Below the pieces are notes generated by a model. The model had not been told where the DNA came from, made no database searches, and worked only from the letters and a program-made list of their open reading frames with translations. Shown piece after piece: positions 1 to 8,952 of a stretch of 64,000 nt of DNA. The position numbers were made by a program, and so were the translations under genes. Origin of the DNA: CAYFIW01 sp964343265 (GTDB lineage: Bacteria; Chloroflexota; Dehalococcoidia; Lucifugimonadales; UBA826); assembly GCA_964343265.1 (NCBI GenBank), contig CAYFIW010000001.1, forward strand, positions 83,244-147,243. Reading direction: 5' to 3'. The first letter of the stretch is position 1, and the number at the start of each line of letters is the position of its first letter.

Positions 1-2
1 CG

Positions 3-1259
3 AGTGATCCTCCCAGACTAGACTTACCTGTTTTGCCTTTTAAGGTTCTAGACCTAACAGAAGGAGGCCACAATCTTTGTGGCAGATTGTTGGGAGACAT
101 GGGTGCTGATGTGGTGAGAGTAGAGCCTCCAGGGGGAAGTCCAACTAGGTTGAGGGGTCCATTTGCCTCGGGAGCGAAGGACTTGTTACAGCATAGCCTT
201 TACTGGGCGGCGTATAACTCGAATAAGAGGGGAATTACATTAGATATTTCTTCTCAAAAGGGCCAAGAAATCTTGTCGAAGTTAATTTCCGAAAGTGATG
301 TTATTTTGGAATCATTTTCCCCAGGTTACCTAGAGTGTCTGGGGATCAGCTCAGATTTTTTGGATTCATGTAACTCGAAACTTGTTCATACCTCTATTAC
401 CCCATTTGGATCAAGTGGCCCTCATTCTCAATTTATTTCTACAGATTTGATAACTTCAGCTATGGGCGGTATGCCTTATCTGTCCGGTGACAAAGATAGA
501 CCTCCGGTTAGGATCAGCTTTCCCCAAGCCGAATTAAATGCAGGGTCACAGGCTTTTGCCGGCACCATGGCCGCTCTTTGGCATAGTGATAGGACAGGCA
601 TTGGCCAGAGAGTGGAAGTAAGCGAACAAGTAGCAGTTATATGGACGTTAATGAATGCAACGCCCTTTCCACCTCTCGAAAAAATGGATATGAAAAGGGC
701 GGGAACTTTTCGGCAACGAGGACCTATAGAGGCTCGACACGTGTATAAATGCAAGGATGGACACGTCACAATTTTAGCCCAGGCTGCCACTCTGGATAAA
801 CTATTGAAATGGATGATTGATGAAGATGAAGTTCCACCTGATGTCGCCTCATATGATCCAATCTCTTGGAATATAACTACTGATAGTCAAACAAACTCAA
901 GGGAGATATATGAGTTCAAACGGTTAGAGGAATTTTTGGAAAAATTTATGCTAATGAAAAATAAATCTGAACTTTTTGATAGGGCTGTGTCTGATAAATT
1001 GCTATTGGCACCCTGTAACACAGTTCAAGATATTAGTAAAAGTCTTCAACTAGAGAGCAGGAATTATTGGGTGGATTTATATCATCCCGAATTAGAAAGA
1101 GAAATTCGTCATCTTGGTCCTCCCATAAGGTTATCAAAGACTCCTTTTAGGCTTAGATGTCCGTCGCCTTCGATTGGTCAACACAATGAAGAAATATACG
1201 GTGAGTTAGGTCTAAATTCTGATGATCAATTTCAACTTAATGAACAGGGTGTGATATGA
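3..1259 (+). CDS. CaiB/BaiF family III CoA-transferase, 5' end probably outside window
   Basis: Family III CoA-transferases move CoA between carboxylic acids in the cytoplasm. The N-terminal VLDLTEGG and GDMGADVVRVEPPGG motifs, the GRTGIGQRVEVS-like segment in the middle and the C-terminal IGQHNEEIYGELG are family signatures. The first in-frame start is a TTG at 33 with no ribosome site and only three residues before VLDLT, and the frame is open to the window edge, so the true start is probably upstream. Where paralogs carry the catalytic Asp (as in IADFAAG) this one reads PQAELNAG, so the Asp is not evident. It overlaps the next CoA-transferase by ATGA, which indicates translational coupling. 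The substrate is unknown. Confidence 0.85.
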   Translation, partial: SDPPRLDLPVLPFKVLDLTEGGHNLCGRLLGDMGADVVRVEPPGGSPTRLRGPFASGAKDLLQHSLYWAAYNSNKRGITLDISSQKGQEILSKLISESDVILESFSPGYLECLGISSDFLDSCNSKLVHTSITPFGSSGPHSQFISTDLITSAMGGMPYLSGDKDRPPVRISFPQAELNAGSQAFAGTMAALWHSDRTGIGQRVEVSEQVAVIWTLMNATPFPPLEKMDMKRAGTFRQRGPIEARHVYKCKDGHVTILAQAATLDKLLKWMIDEDEVPPDVASYDPISWNITTDSQTNSREIYEFKRLEEFLEKFMLMKNKSELFDRAVSDKLLLAPCNTVQDISKSLQLESRNYWVDLYHPELEREIRHLGPPIRLSKTPFRLRCPSPSIGQHNEEIYGELGLNSDDQFQLNEQGVI

Positions 1260-2530
1260 ATCAAATTGATCAGAAAAATGAGGATTTCACAGAAGATCTA
1301 TTTCACGGAATAAAGGTTCTTGATTTCTCCTGGGTGGGAGTTGGACCAATAACAACAAAATATTTTGCGGACCTTGGGGGAGAAGTTATTCGTATTGAGT
1401 CCGTGACTCGTCCTGATGTTCTCAGGGGTGCCCCGCCATTCAAGGATGGTGTTCCAGGGATTAACCGAAGCCAATTTGGGGCAAATTGGAACACAAGTAA
1501 AAAAGGGCTTGGAATGAACTTGGCTCTCCAAGAGTCAAGAGATTTGGTTCTTAAACTTATAGACGAATGGAAGCCGGATATTATTGCAGAAAGCTTTACG
1601 CCCAGAGTAATGAAGTCATGGAAATTGGACTACAAATCTATTAGTGGACTTCATCCAGAGATTATATATTTCAGTACTTGTCAAATGGGCCAAACTGGAC
1701 CACAGTCTTCCTATGCAGGATTTGGACAATTGGCTGGATCGTTAGCTGGTTTTTATTCCTTGACTGGTTGGCCTGATCGAGATCCCGCGGGACCTTATGG
1801 GGCTTATTCAGATTTTTTAAACCCTCCTATTGCCTTTGGGGCTATTATTGCAGCGTTAATGTACCGAAATAGAACAGGGGTGGGTCAACACATTGACTTG
1901 TCTCAATTTGAAGGTGCCACTCATTTTTTGGCTCCTCACATCATGAAATACAACGATGATGGAACGGTTTTTTCCAGGATCGGAAATGAAGAATATGAGT
2001 CAATTCCGCATGATATATATCCTGCGAAGGATGAACTAAGAAAAATGGTAGGTCTAGGAGAATCATGGATAGCCATATCAGTGCAAACTGACAGCCAGTG
2101 GGAGTCTCTGGCGTTAATAATCGGCTTAGAAGATGACTTGAGATTGAAAAATATAGAGGGTAGAAAAGAATATAAGTCCATTATTGACTCTGCAATTACA
2201 GAATGGTGTTCTAATCGAGGCGCGCAGGAAATTATGATTTTTTTGCAGAATGCTGGAATTCCTGCAGGGGCAGTTCAAAGCCAATCTGATCTTTGGAATG
2301 ATCCTCAGCTAGAACACATGAAATATTTTTGCTGGTTATACCACCCGGAGGTCGGGCCAATGCCTTACGATGGACAGCAATTTCAGCTGTCAGAAACACC
2401 AAGTAAGCTACGGGCACCGCAAGCCATGATAGGGGAGCATAATGAGGAAATCCTGAGAAATTATCTGAAGCTCAATCGTCAACAAATAGGAGATTTGTTT
2501 GAGCGCGGAGTTTTAGAGAACTCTATGTAA
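1256..2530 (+). CDS. CaiB/BaiF family III CoA-transferase
   Basis: A 424-residue acyl-CoA transferase, second of three tandem copies. VLDFSWVGVGP (about 21-31) and the ADLGGEVIRIES segment (about 38-49) are the N-terminal nucleotide-fold signatures. GAYSDFLNPP places the probable catalytic Asp at about 186, and the C-terminus has the IGEHNEEIL motif. The ATG overlaps the stop of the previous gene, so the two are co-translated. Sequence is clearly diverged from its neighbours (YSDFLNPP subfamily), so the three are unlikely to be redundant copies and may act on different acids or form heteromers. Substrate cannot be read from sequence. Confidence 0.9.
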   Translation: MNQIDQKNEDFTEDLFHGIKVLDFSWVGVGPITTKYFADLGGEVIRIESVTRPDVLRGAPPFKDGVPGINRSQFGANWNTSKKGLGMNLALQESRDLVLKLIDEWKPDIIAESFTPRVMKSWKLDYKSISGLHPEIIYFSTCQMGQTGPQSSYAGFGQLAGSLAGFYSLTGWPDRDPAGPYGAYSDFLNPPIAFGAIIAALMYRNRTGVGQHIDLSQFEGATHFLAPHIMKYNDDGTVFSRIGNEEYESIPHDIYPAKDELRKMVGLGESWIAISVQTDSQWESLALIIGLEDDLRLKNIEGRKEYKSIIDSAITEWCSNRGAQEIMIFLQNAGIPAGAVQSQSDLWNDPQLEHMKYFCWLYHPEVGPMPYDGQQFQLSETPSKLRAPQAMIGEHNEEILRNYLKLNRQQIGDLFERGVLENSM

Positions 2531-2556
2531 ATTTATCAAAGGGGTATACAACCATA

Positions 2557-3753
2557 ATGACCACAACTAAAGGTCCTTTGTCCGGGTTCAGAATCATTGA
2601 TTTGACTAGGATGGCACCAGGCCCTTTTTGCACGATGATGTTTGGTGACATGGGGGCGGATGTGATAAGGATTGAGCCACCGCCCTCTTCTCGAATATCC
2701 AATAAAGGGGCACTGCCTCAGAATGAGGAAGCTCGAAACATAACTTGGAATCCTCTAACAAGAAATAAACGCAGCATAATTATGGATCTAAAGGAAGACA
2801 AAGCTCGCGAGGTTTTTTTTCATCTTTGTAAAAACGCTGATGTATTAGTTGAAGGATTTAGACCTGGAGTTGTAAAAAGGTTGGGATGTGATTACGAAAC
2901 AGTGAGGACTGTAAACGAGAAAATTATATATTGTTCGATTTCTGGATATGGACAAACAGGTCCCTACAAAGACCTCGTTGGACATGACATTAACTACATA
3001 TCTATAGGTGGGGCTTTAGGTATGATTGGTTCTTCTGATGGAACTCCCGCAATTCCATATAACATAATTGCGGATTTTGCGGCTGGTGGGATGCATGCAG
3101 CTTTCTCAATAGTTTCAGCGTTGCTTCATCGCGAGAGGACCGGAATTGGTCAATCTATAGATATAGCTATGTCAGATGGAGTGGCCTACTTGTTGGCCGC
3201 AGCTGCTGGCGAGCATTTGCGAAGTGGACTTGTTCCCACCCCTGGAGAGATGACGTTAAATGGAGGCGTGCCTTTCTATAATGTTTTCCGATGCCTTGAC
3301 GGGAAATTCATAAGTATTGGTTGTATAGAAGGTTGGTTTTGGGAAAATCTGTGTTCAGCTATAGGAATGGATGATTTTACTAAATCTCAATTTGACAAAG
3401 AAAATTACGAGGCTATATTCGATTCTATGAAAGATCAGTTTTTGAAGAAAACCAGAGATCAGTGGTGGGAAGAGTTAAAAATTCATGAGGATATAGCTGT
3501 TGCACCAGTTCTTAATATGGAAGAGGTTTTGCAGGATCCGCATGTAGGTTTTCGGGAAATGATAGTTAATGTGGGAAGTTTTGGTGGAGAGATGGTCAAG
3601 CAAATCGGAATAGGTCCAAAATTTTCTAAAACTCCCGGCTCAATCAGATCTTTGGGTAAACTTCCAGGTTCTAACACGAGAGAAATTTTGCTGGAAAGTG
3701 GATATTCTCAGACAGAAATAGAAAGCTTGTATCAGATGGAAGTGATTTTTTGA
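2557..3753 (+). CDS. CaiB/BaiF family III CoA-transferase
   Basis: A 398-residue member and the most canonical of the three tandem copies. It has IIDLTRMAPGPF (about 13-24), GDMGADVIRIEPP (30-42), the catalytic Asp in IADFAAGG (Asp173) and the ERTGIGQSIDIAMSDG segment. A 26-bp gap separates it from the preceding gene and the strand is unchanged, so it belongs to the same operon, followed 40 bp later by acyl-CoA dehydrogenases. Inference: it makes the CoA thioester that the dehydrogenases oxidise, using a downstream acyl-CoA as donor instead of ATP. CoA donor and acceptor are unknown. Confidence 0.9.
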   Translation: MTTTKGPLSGFRIIDLTRMAPGPFCTMMFGDMGADVIRIEPPPSSRISNKGALPQNEEARNITWNPLTRNKRSIIMDLKEDKAREVFFHLCKNADVLVEGFRPGVVKRLGCDYETVRTVNEKIIYCSISGYGQTGPYKDLVGHDINYISIGGALGMIGSSDGTPAIPYNIIADFAAGGMHAAFSIVSALLHRERTGIGQSIDIAMSDGVAYLLAAAAGEHLRSGLVPTPGEMTLNGGVPFYNVFRCLDGKFISIGCIEGWFWENLCSAIGMDDFTKSQFDKENYEAIFDSMKDQFLKKTRDQWWEELKIHEDIAVAPVLNMEEVLQDPHVGFREMIVNVGSFGGEMVKQIGIGPKFSKTPGSIRSLGKLPGSNTREILLESGYSQTEIESLYQMEVIF

Positions 3754-3793
3754 CCAATAGTGTGACTTCTATATTTTGAGAGGTGAGGCTCGT

Positions 3794-4972
3794 ATGGATT
3801 TTCGTTTTACCCCTGAACAAGACAGTTGGAGACTAGAGGTAAGAGAGGCTATCGATGCTCTCATGACCAGAGAGGTAAAGGAAGAATTGAAAGGTCGTCC
3901 TGACTTAGGCCCTGGTATTGAACAAAAAAAATTCATGGAAGGGTTGGGAAAGAAAGGCCTGTTAGGAATATCATGGCCAGTCGAGTATGGTGGATTAGGC
4001 AGATCCCTTATGGATCAATACATATTTTCTGAAGAGATTGGTCGAGCCGGTTCTCCTTATACCAATTCAACGGCTGTAACCATGGTAGGTCCCACTATTA
4101 TGAGAGCAGGTAGTGAAGACCAGAAGAAAGAATGGTTACCAAAGATGTTGAGCGGGGAAGTGGAATGTGCTTTAGGTTACACAGAGCCAAACTCTGGTAC
4201 AGACCTTGCGAGTTTGGAGACTAGAGCTATAGAAGATGGTGACGATTACGTCATTAACGGACAGAAAATATATACAAGTGCCGCGCATTTTTCTAATTAT
4301 ATTTGGCTTCTGGCACGAACCGATCAAGATGCTCCAAAACATAGAGGTTTGTCGGCATTCTTAGTTCCGACCGATTCACCTGGTTTAAGCATAAATCCCC
4401 TTTGGAGAATGGATGATGGTAGAACGAACCAAGTCTTCTTTGATAATGTGAGAATACCAAGAAAAAACCTTATCGGTGAACAAAATCGGGGTTGGTATCA
4501 TGTGGCCATGGCTCTCGATTTCGAAAGAGTTAGCTTAGGTGCCAGATATGCTTCACTGTCGGATCGTTTGCAAAAAATAATTAAATACGCCAACGAAACG
4601 GAAGTTGACGGTAGGCCTATTTCACAGGATCCGCACATCAGGGAACGGTTTGTTGAGATTGGTATGAAATTGGAAACTGTAAGGCTTTTTTCTTATCGGA
4701 CTGCTTGGATGATCGATAAAGGGGAAGTTCCTAATTATGAAAGTTCGGCTTTAAAAATCATTGCGACTGATCTTATCCAAGAGGTTGCGGATTTTGGACT
4801 TGAAGTATTAGGCCCCTACGGTCAGCTAACCCGAAATGATTCACGTGCTCCGCTTGATGGAGAAATGGAGAGAGCCTATAGAGGGGGGATTTTTCTGCGT
4901 TTTGGTGGAGGTGCAAATGAAGTGCAAAAAGACATTATAGCGAGGCGCGGACTTGGCCTACCGAGATTGTGA
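3794..4972 (+). CDS. acyl-CoA dehydrogenase (FAD), first of an adjacent pair
   Basis: Introduces an alpha,beta double bond into an acyl-CoA using FAD. The ATG at 3794 is chosen over an in-frame TTG at 3776 because AGAGGTGAGG lies just before it and MDFRFTPEQ is the usual family N-terminus; the product is 392 residues. The flavin/substrate signature ALGYTEPNSGTDLA sits near 130-143, a middle beta-domain follows (YVINGQKIYTS), and the C-terminus has FGGGANEVQKDIIARRGLG. Together with the second dehydrogenase 58 bp downstream it resembles adjacent FadE-type pairs that form heteromers in actinobacterial steroid catabolism. That pairing is inferred. Confidence 0.9.
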   Translation: MDFRFTPEQDSWRLEVREAIDALMTREVKEELKGRPDLGPGIEQKKFMEGLGKKGLLGISWPVEYGGLGRSLMDQYIFSEEIGRAGSPYTNSTAVTMVGPTIMRAGSEDQKKEWLPKMLSGEVECALGYTEPNSGTDLASLETRAIEDGDDYVINGQKIYTSAAHFSNYIWLLARTDQDAPKHRGLSAFLVPTDSPGLSINPLWRMDDGRTNQVFFDNVRIPRKNLIGEQNRGWYHVAMALDFERVSLGARYASLSDRLQKIIKYANETEVDGRPISQDPHIRERFVEIGMKLETVRLFSYRTAWMIDKGEVPNYESSALKIIATDLIQEVADFGLEVLGPYGQLTRNDSRAPLDGEMERAYRGGIFLRFGGGANEVQKDIIARRGLGLPRL

Positions 4973-5029
4973 AAACAGCTCGATATTTGGTTTCTGGATG
5001 TGAAAATTAGTCAGGAGATGTGACAAGGA

Positions 5030-6154
5030 ATGGATCTCGGATTGACTCAAGAACAAGAAATTCTTCGTCGTTCGGCAAGAGGTTTTTTGGAAGCTGAATG
5101 TCCGACTGGACTAGTCAGGGATATGGAATCATCTGAAAATGATGTGCCTGAGGAACTATGGGGAAAAATGGCATCCTTGGGATGGATGGGTATCATTAAC
5201 AGAAATCAATATGGTGGGAATGAAGGTTCATATACTGATTTAGCGGTACTTTTAGAGGAAATGGGACGTTTTTTAGTGCCGGGTCCATTCTTTAATTCCG
5301 TTGTCGAAACTGCTCCATTATTAAATTCATTAGCTTCTAACGAAATAAAGTCTCAATACATTCCACAGATATCAAGCGGTTCCACTATAGGTACATGTGC
5401 CTTCCAAGAATCAGATTTTAGATATTTTCCAGAGGCGGTGAAATCAAGATTACGATTGTCGAAAAATGGATATTTACTCAATGGAACTAAATTATTTGTT
5501 GAACATGCTAGAGCTGCCGACTTATTTGTAACAATAGCCACCCACGAAGATTCCAACGAAATGTCCATGTTGTTACTAAGTTCTTCTATTCCCGGGATAG
5601 CAATAAAAACCATGGAAAGTCTTTCTGGTGAACCTTTGTATGAGGTTAGTTTTGATAATGTTGAAATACATGAAAGTGCGATTTTGGGTGAAAAAGGAAG
5701 AGGATGGGAATACATACGCCAATATCTTGATATTTCAACTATTATGAGTTGTGCTCGGAGTGTTGGAGGGACACAAGCAGTGATCGAAAGGACTGTTGAA
5801 TATGTAAAAGGTAGGGTGCAATTCGGTCGACCTATAGGTAGTTTTCAATCCGTGCAACACGATTGTGCAGATATGGTTAACAAAGTAGATGCTGCGAGAC
5901 TAGCTACATTTCAAGCGATAGCTAAACTGGAAGACGGTGAAGATGCTTCAAGAGAAATATCTCTTGCACGTATGTTGACTGACCACGCTTATAAATGGAC
6001 TACACTGACATCTCAGCAACTCCATGGAGGGGTTGCTTTCATGAAGGAATATGATTTGCAACTTTGGACTCGTCGAGCTCGGGTTGCTGAATTTAAATTT
6101 GAACTGGCTTCAATTCACAGGGAAAGATATTCTAAAGAAATGGGATTGAAGTGA
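5030..6154 (+). CDS. acyl-CoA dehydrogenase, second of an adjacent pair
   Basis: A 374-residue acyl-CoA dehydrogenase with N-terminal helical domain (MDLGLTQEQEILRRSARGFL), weak conservation of the central flavin motif (TCAFQESDFRYFP where the family normally has a TEPxxGSD-type sequence), and a C-terminal LHGGVAFMKEYDLQLWTRRA segment where the Glu is the likely catalytic base. The first dehydrogenase keeps the flavin motif and this one keeps the Glu-containing motif. That complementary pattern suggests a mixed enzyme in which the two subunits share an active site. The ATG follows AGGAG at about 5013, in the same operon as the CoA-transferases. Confidence 0.88.
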   Translation: MDLGLTQEQEILRRSARGFLEAECPTGLVRDMESSENDVPEELWGKMASLGWMGIINRNQYGGNEGSYTDLAVLLEEMGRFLVPGPFFNSVVETAPLLNSLASNEIKSQYIPQISSGSTIGTCAFQESDFRYFPEAVKSRLRLSKNGYLLNGTKLFVEHARAADLFVTIATHEDSNEMSMLLLSSSIPGIAIKTMESLSGEPLYEVSFDNVEIHESAILGEKGRGWEYIRQYLDISTIMSCARSVGGTQAVIERTVEYVKGRVQFGRPIGSFQSVQHDCADMVNKVDAARLATFQAIAKLEDGEDASREISLARMLTDHAYKWTTLTSQQLHGGVAFMKEYDLQLWTRRARVAEFKFELASIHRERYSKEMGLK

Positions 6155-6200
6155 ATTTATTGGAGTTTTAGGTCTTTTGAAATAGTGGTGGAGTCAAAGA

Positions 6201-7655
6201 ATGGGATGGAAGAATGACTATAAGAGTAGGTTAGTTGGTCTAGAAGAGGCCCTGCAAGGTTTGCGTGATGGGGATAGAGTGGTTATTCCTTTGACAGAAC
6301 AGCCGATGGATTTGATTTCTCAATTGATGAAAGAAGCTAGTCGGCTTTCTAATGTTTCAATATGTGTGTCGACCCCGGCCTTTGATATGGGTCTATTGAT
6401 CGAACAAGGCGTAGATGTGGAGGTTGAAGTTTTTTTGGGTCCTTTGGCCAGACAGTATGAAAATGAAGGGATAGCCCCGTTTTTACCGCTTCCGTTTTCT
6501 ATGACCTTCAAGGCTAATGATGAAAGGCCTCAGGAGGCTAAATCTATTGACGTTTGCCTCGTCTCTGTAACACCTCCAAATGATGAAGGGATGGTATCTT
6601 TTGGTCCCCAACCTTGGTTTAAGATGGGATATTCGAAAAGGGCTACAACAGTAATTGCTGAAGTAAACCCTAATTTGATCAGAACTCACGGCGATTGTTT
6701 TATGCATGTCGATGAGTTTGATTTTTTTGTAGAAAAAGATTTTGTGATTCACACAACTGAAACCTTGCTTGCATTGGTTTCAGGATATGGTGAACCAAGG
6801 AGATCGGCTCTAGAGGAAATCATAAGGTCGGTCAGTTCAGAGCGATTGGCTCCGCTCGCCAGTCGTTTTGAGAATATTGATATACAAGTTTTGAGAACCA
6901 TGTTCGGGCTGGATGATGCCTCTGACCAAATTAAATCTATAGCAAATCACGTGGAAGCTCTAATACCTCATGGGGCGTGTATACAAATTGGTGTTGGATC
7001 TCCGTCCTCGTATTTGCCACGACTTGGTATTTTTGATAATAAAATTGACCTGGGTTTACATACTGAGTTGACTGTTCCTGGCATAGCTAGGCTAGTTGAA
7101 GCTAGGGTTATTAATGGTTCACAAAAGAATGTACATGAAAATAAAGCTGTAGCAGTGTCTTGGTCTGGCTCTGATGACAGGGACTTGAAGATCATAGATG
7201 GCAATCGTAACTTTGAATTATATGAACCTGATTACTTACTTAATCCGTCTCTGATCTCCTCTAATGATCATCAGGTTGCGATAAATAATGCCTTGACAGT
7301 TGATCTAACGGGTCAAATATGTTCGGAAAGCATTTTTGGAGGAAAGATGATCAATGGAATCGGGGGACAACCTGAGACGCATATGGGAGCTTTATATTCA
7401 AAAGGTGGGCGTGCCATAACGCTTTTACAGTCCACTGCGATGTCAGGATCCATCTCCAGGATAGTGCCGAAATTAAATGAGGGGGAACTTGTTACTATTC
7501 CTAGATATTGGGCGGATACAATTGTTACTGAATATGGAGTTGCTAATCTCCTCGGGAAAAATCATCGTGAAAGGGCTGAGCAACTCATTGGTATTGCTCA
7601 CCCTGATTTCAGAGAAGATCTTAGTAAATCCTTAAAAGGTTGGCTAATTCCATAA
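6201..7655 (+). CDS. family I CoA-transferase / acetyl-CoA hydrolase-type protein
   Basis: A 484-residue protein of the acetyl-CoA hydrolase/4-hydroxybutyrate CoA-transferase family. The N-terminal domain has IDVCLVSVTPPNDEGMVSFG. The C-terminal domain carries LGLHTELTVPG with the probable CoA-thioester-forming Glu at 289, then GGKMINGIGGQPE and PRYWADTIVTEYGVANLLGK, which are family landmarks. It uses a ping-pong mechanism mechanistically different from the three family III enzymes upstream. In the operon it may recycle CoA from a product such as acetyl-CoA. The residues before the N-terminal domain lack any export signal, so it is cytoplasmic. Substrate unknown. Confidence 0.87.
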   Translation: MGWKNDYKSRLVGLEEALQGLRDGDRVVIPLTEQPMDLISQLMKEASRLSNVSICVSTPAFDMGLLIEQGVDVEVEVFLGPLARQYENEGIAPFLPLPFSMTFKANDERPQEAKSIDVCLVSVTPPNDEGMVSFGPQPWFKMGYSKRATTVIAEVNPNLIRTHGDCFMHVDEFDFFVEKDFVIHTTETLLALVSGYGEPRRSALEEIIRSVSSERLAPLASRFENIDIQVLRTMFGLDDASDQIKSIANHVEALIPHGACIQIGVGSPSSYLPRLGIFDNKIDLGLHTELTVPGIARLVEARVINGSQKNVHENKAVAVSWSGSDDRDLKIIDGNRNFELYEPDYLLNPSLISSNDHQVAINNALTVDLTGQICSESIFGGKMINGIGGQPETHMGALYSKGGRAITLLQSTAMSGSISRIVPKLNEGELVTIPRYWADTIVTEYGVANLLGKNHRERAEQLIGIAHPDFREDLSKSLKGWLIP

Positions 7656-7736
7656 AGTCGAAAGCGTCGATTCTCTTTTTGGTAGTTGATATGTATACAT
7701 AAAATGTCGATAAAAAGGTAAGTTTGGGGGTAAGCA

Positions 7737-8888
7737 ATGTCTGAAATAAATTTGCGAACGAAATTATGTGAAGTTCTGGAGATTGAATACCCAATTTGTC
7801 TGGCTGGTATGGGTGGATTGCAAGGAAAATTCACCCCTCCTGAACTTGTTGCAGCCGTTTCTAATGCTGGAGGATTAGGAGTAATAGGTGCGGCAGGGGT
7901 CCCTGTTCCTATATTAAGGGAGAGAATTAGGAAAACAAAAGAGCTAACCGACAAGCCTTTTGGGGTTGATTTGCTCTTACCTGCGAAGGTAGATCGTACT
8001 GGGGCAGGGAAGGAGGGGCAACCTTATGAAGAGGCCATGGGTCAGCTAAGAAGTGATTACCCAAAGCATGCAGATTTTGTGGAATCTCTAATAGCTGAAT
8101 TTGGAATAGAAGATGAGGCTGAATCTTATAAAGAACCGGAGGGAGATCCTAGAGATAGGACCGTTAAGAGACAGGTGGACGCAATATTCGATGAACAGGT
8201 GCCAGTGTTTGCTGCAGGTCTGGGAGATCCAGCGTGGGTCGTTCCCATAGCAAAGGAGGCTGGTGCAAAGGTTATGGGGCTATCCGGAAGTGTTAGAAAT
8301 GCTGAAAGGCAATTGAAAGCAGGGGTAGATATAGTAGTTGCTCAGGGAACAGAAGCAGGTGGTCATACTGGAAAAATTGCCACGATGCCTCTGGTTCCCC
8401 AAATCGTTGATGCTGTAGATCCTACACCAGTTGTAGCAGCCGGAGGAATTGCCGATGGAAGAGGTATAGCGGCGGCCTTAACCTTAGGTGCTGAAGGAGT
8501 ATGGCTTGGAACGGCTTTTTTGGCATCTAAGGAATCACAAATTCATAAAACGCAGCAGGACGCGATAATAGCTGGACACTCAGGTGAATTTGAAATTAGT
8601 CGTTCGTACACTGGTAAAACTGCAAGACAATTTAGAAACCCGATTGTCGAAGCTTGGGAGAATTCCGGTTTAACACCTCTACCTATGCCTTTACAAGGTA
8701 TCCTGATGGCGAAATTAGGGTCCGCTGCTGAAAAGGCGGGTCGGCATGATCTGGTATTTACCCCTTCTGGTCAAGCATCAGGTCTGATTCGAGAAGCTAG
8801 ACCGGCTTCAGTAATAATGGAACACTTGGTTACTTCTACAGTAGAGTGTCTTGACAATTTGAAGTACAGAGTAGCGATGACTATATAG
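7737..8888 (+). CDS. nitronate monooxygenase / 2-nitropropane dioxygenase-like flavoprotein
   Basis: A 383-residue FMN-dependent TIM-barrel oxidoreductase. It has PICLAGMGGLQGKFTPPELV and SNAGGLGVIGAAG at the N-terminus, the AQGTEAGGHTGKIATMPLVP segment containing the conserved His, and the FMN phosphate loop region AAGGIADGRGIAAALTLGAEGVWLG. These are hallmarks of the nitronate monooxygenase/2-nitropropane dioxygenase family, which also includes enoyl reductases. A GGGGGTAAGC ribosome site lies before the ATG. It sits 81 bp after the CoA-transferase gene on the same strand, so it probably ends the catabolic operon. An insertion around 90-135 (rich in Glu/Asp) is longer than in short family members. 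Confidence 0.85.
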   Translation: MSEINLRTKLCEVLEIEYPICLAGMGGLQGKFTPPELVAAVSNAGGLGVIGAAGVPVPILRERIRKTKELTDKPFGVDLLLPAKVDRTGAGKEGQPYEEAMGQLRSDYPKHADFVESLIAEFGIEDEAESYKEPEGDPRDRTVKRQVDAIFDEQVPVFAAGLGDPAWVVPIAKEAGAKVMGLSGSVRNAERQLKAGVDIVVAQGTEAGGHTGKIATMPLVPQIVDAVDPTPVVAAGGIADGRGIAAALTLGAEGVWLGTAFLASKESQIHKTQQDAIIAGHSGEFEISRSYTGKTARQFRNPIVEAWENSGLTPLPMPLQGILMAKLGSAAEKAGRHDLVFTPSGQASGLIREARPASVIMEHLVTSTVECLDNLKYRVAMTI

Positions 8889-8911
8889 AGTAGTGCAAAT
8901 TAATAATCGCC

Positions 8912-8942
8912 TGTTAAAAGTTTAACAAATATAACGTACAAT
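8912..8942 (+). promoter_or_regulatory. candidate near-leaderless promoter with overlapping palindrome
   Basis: TTAAAA (8914-8919), 17-bp spacer, and TACAAT (8937-8942) lie just before the ATG at 8953, so transcription would start within a few bases of the codon; there is no ribosome site. TGTTAAA AG TTTAACA (8912-8927) is a 7+7 palindrome covering the -35 box, where a repressor could bind. The elements are read by eye. Confidence 0.45.
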
Positions 8943-8952
8943 TGTTATTAGT

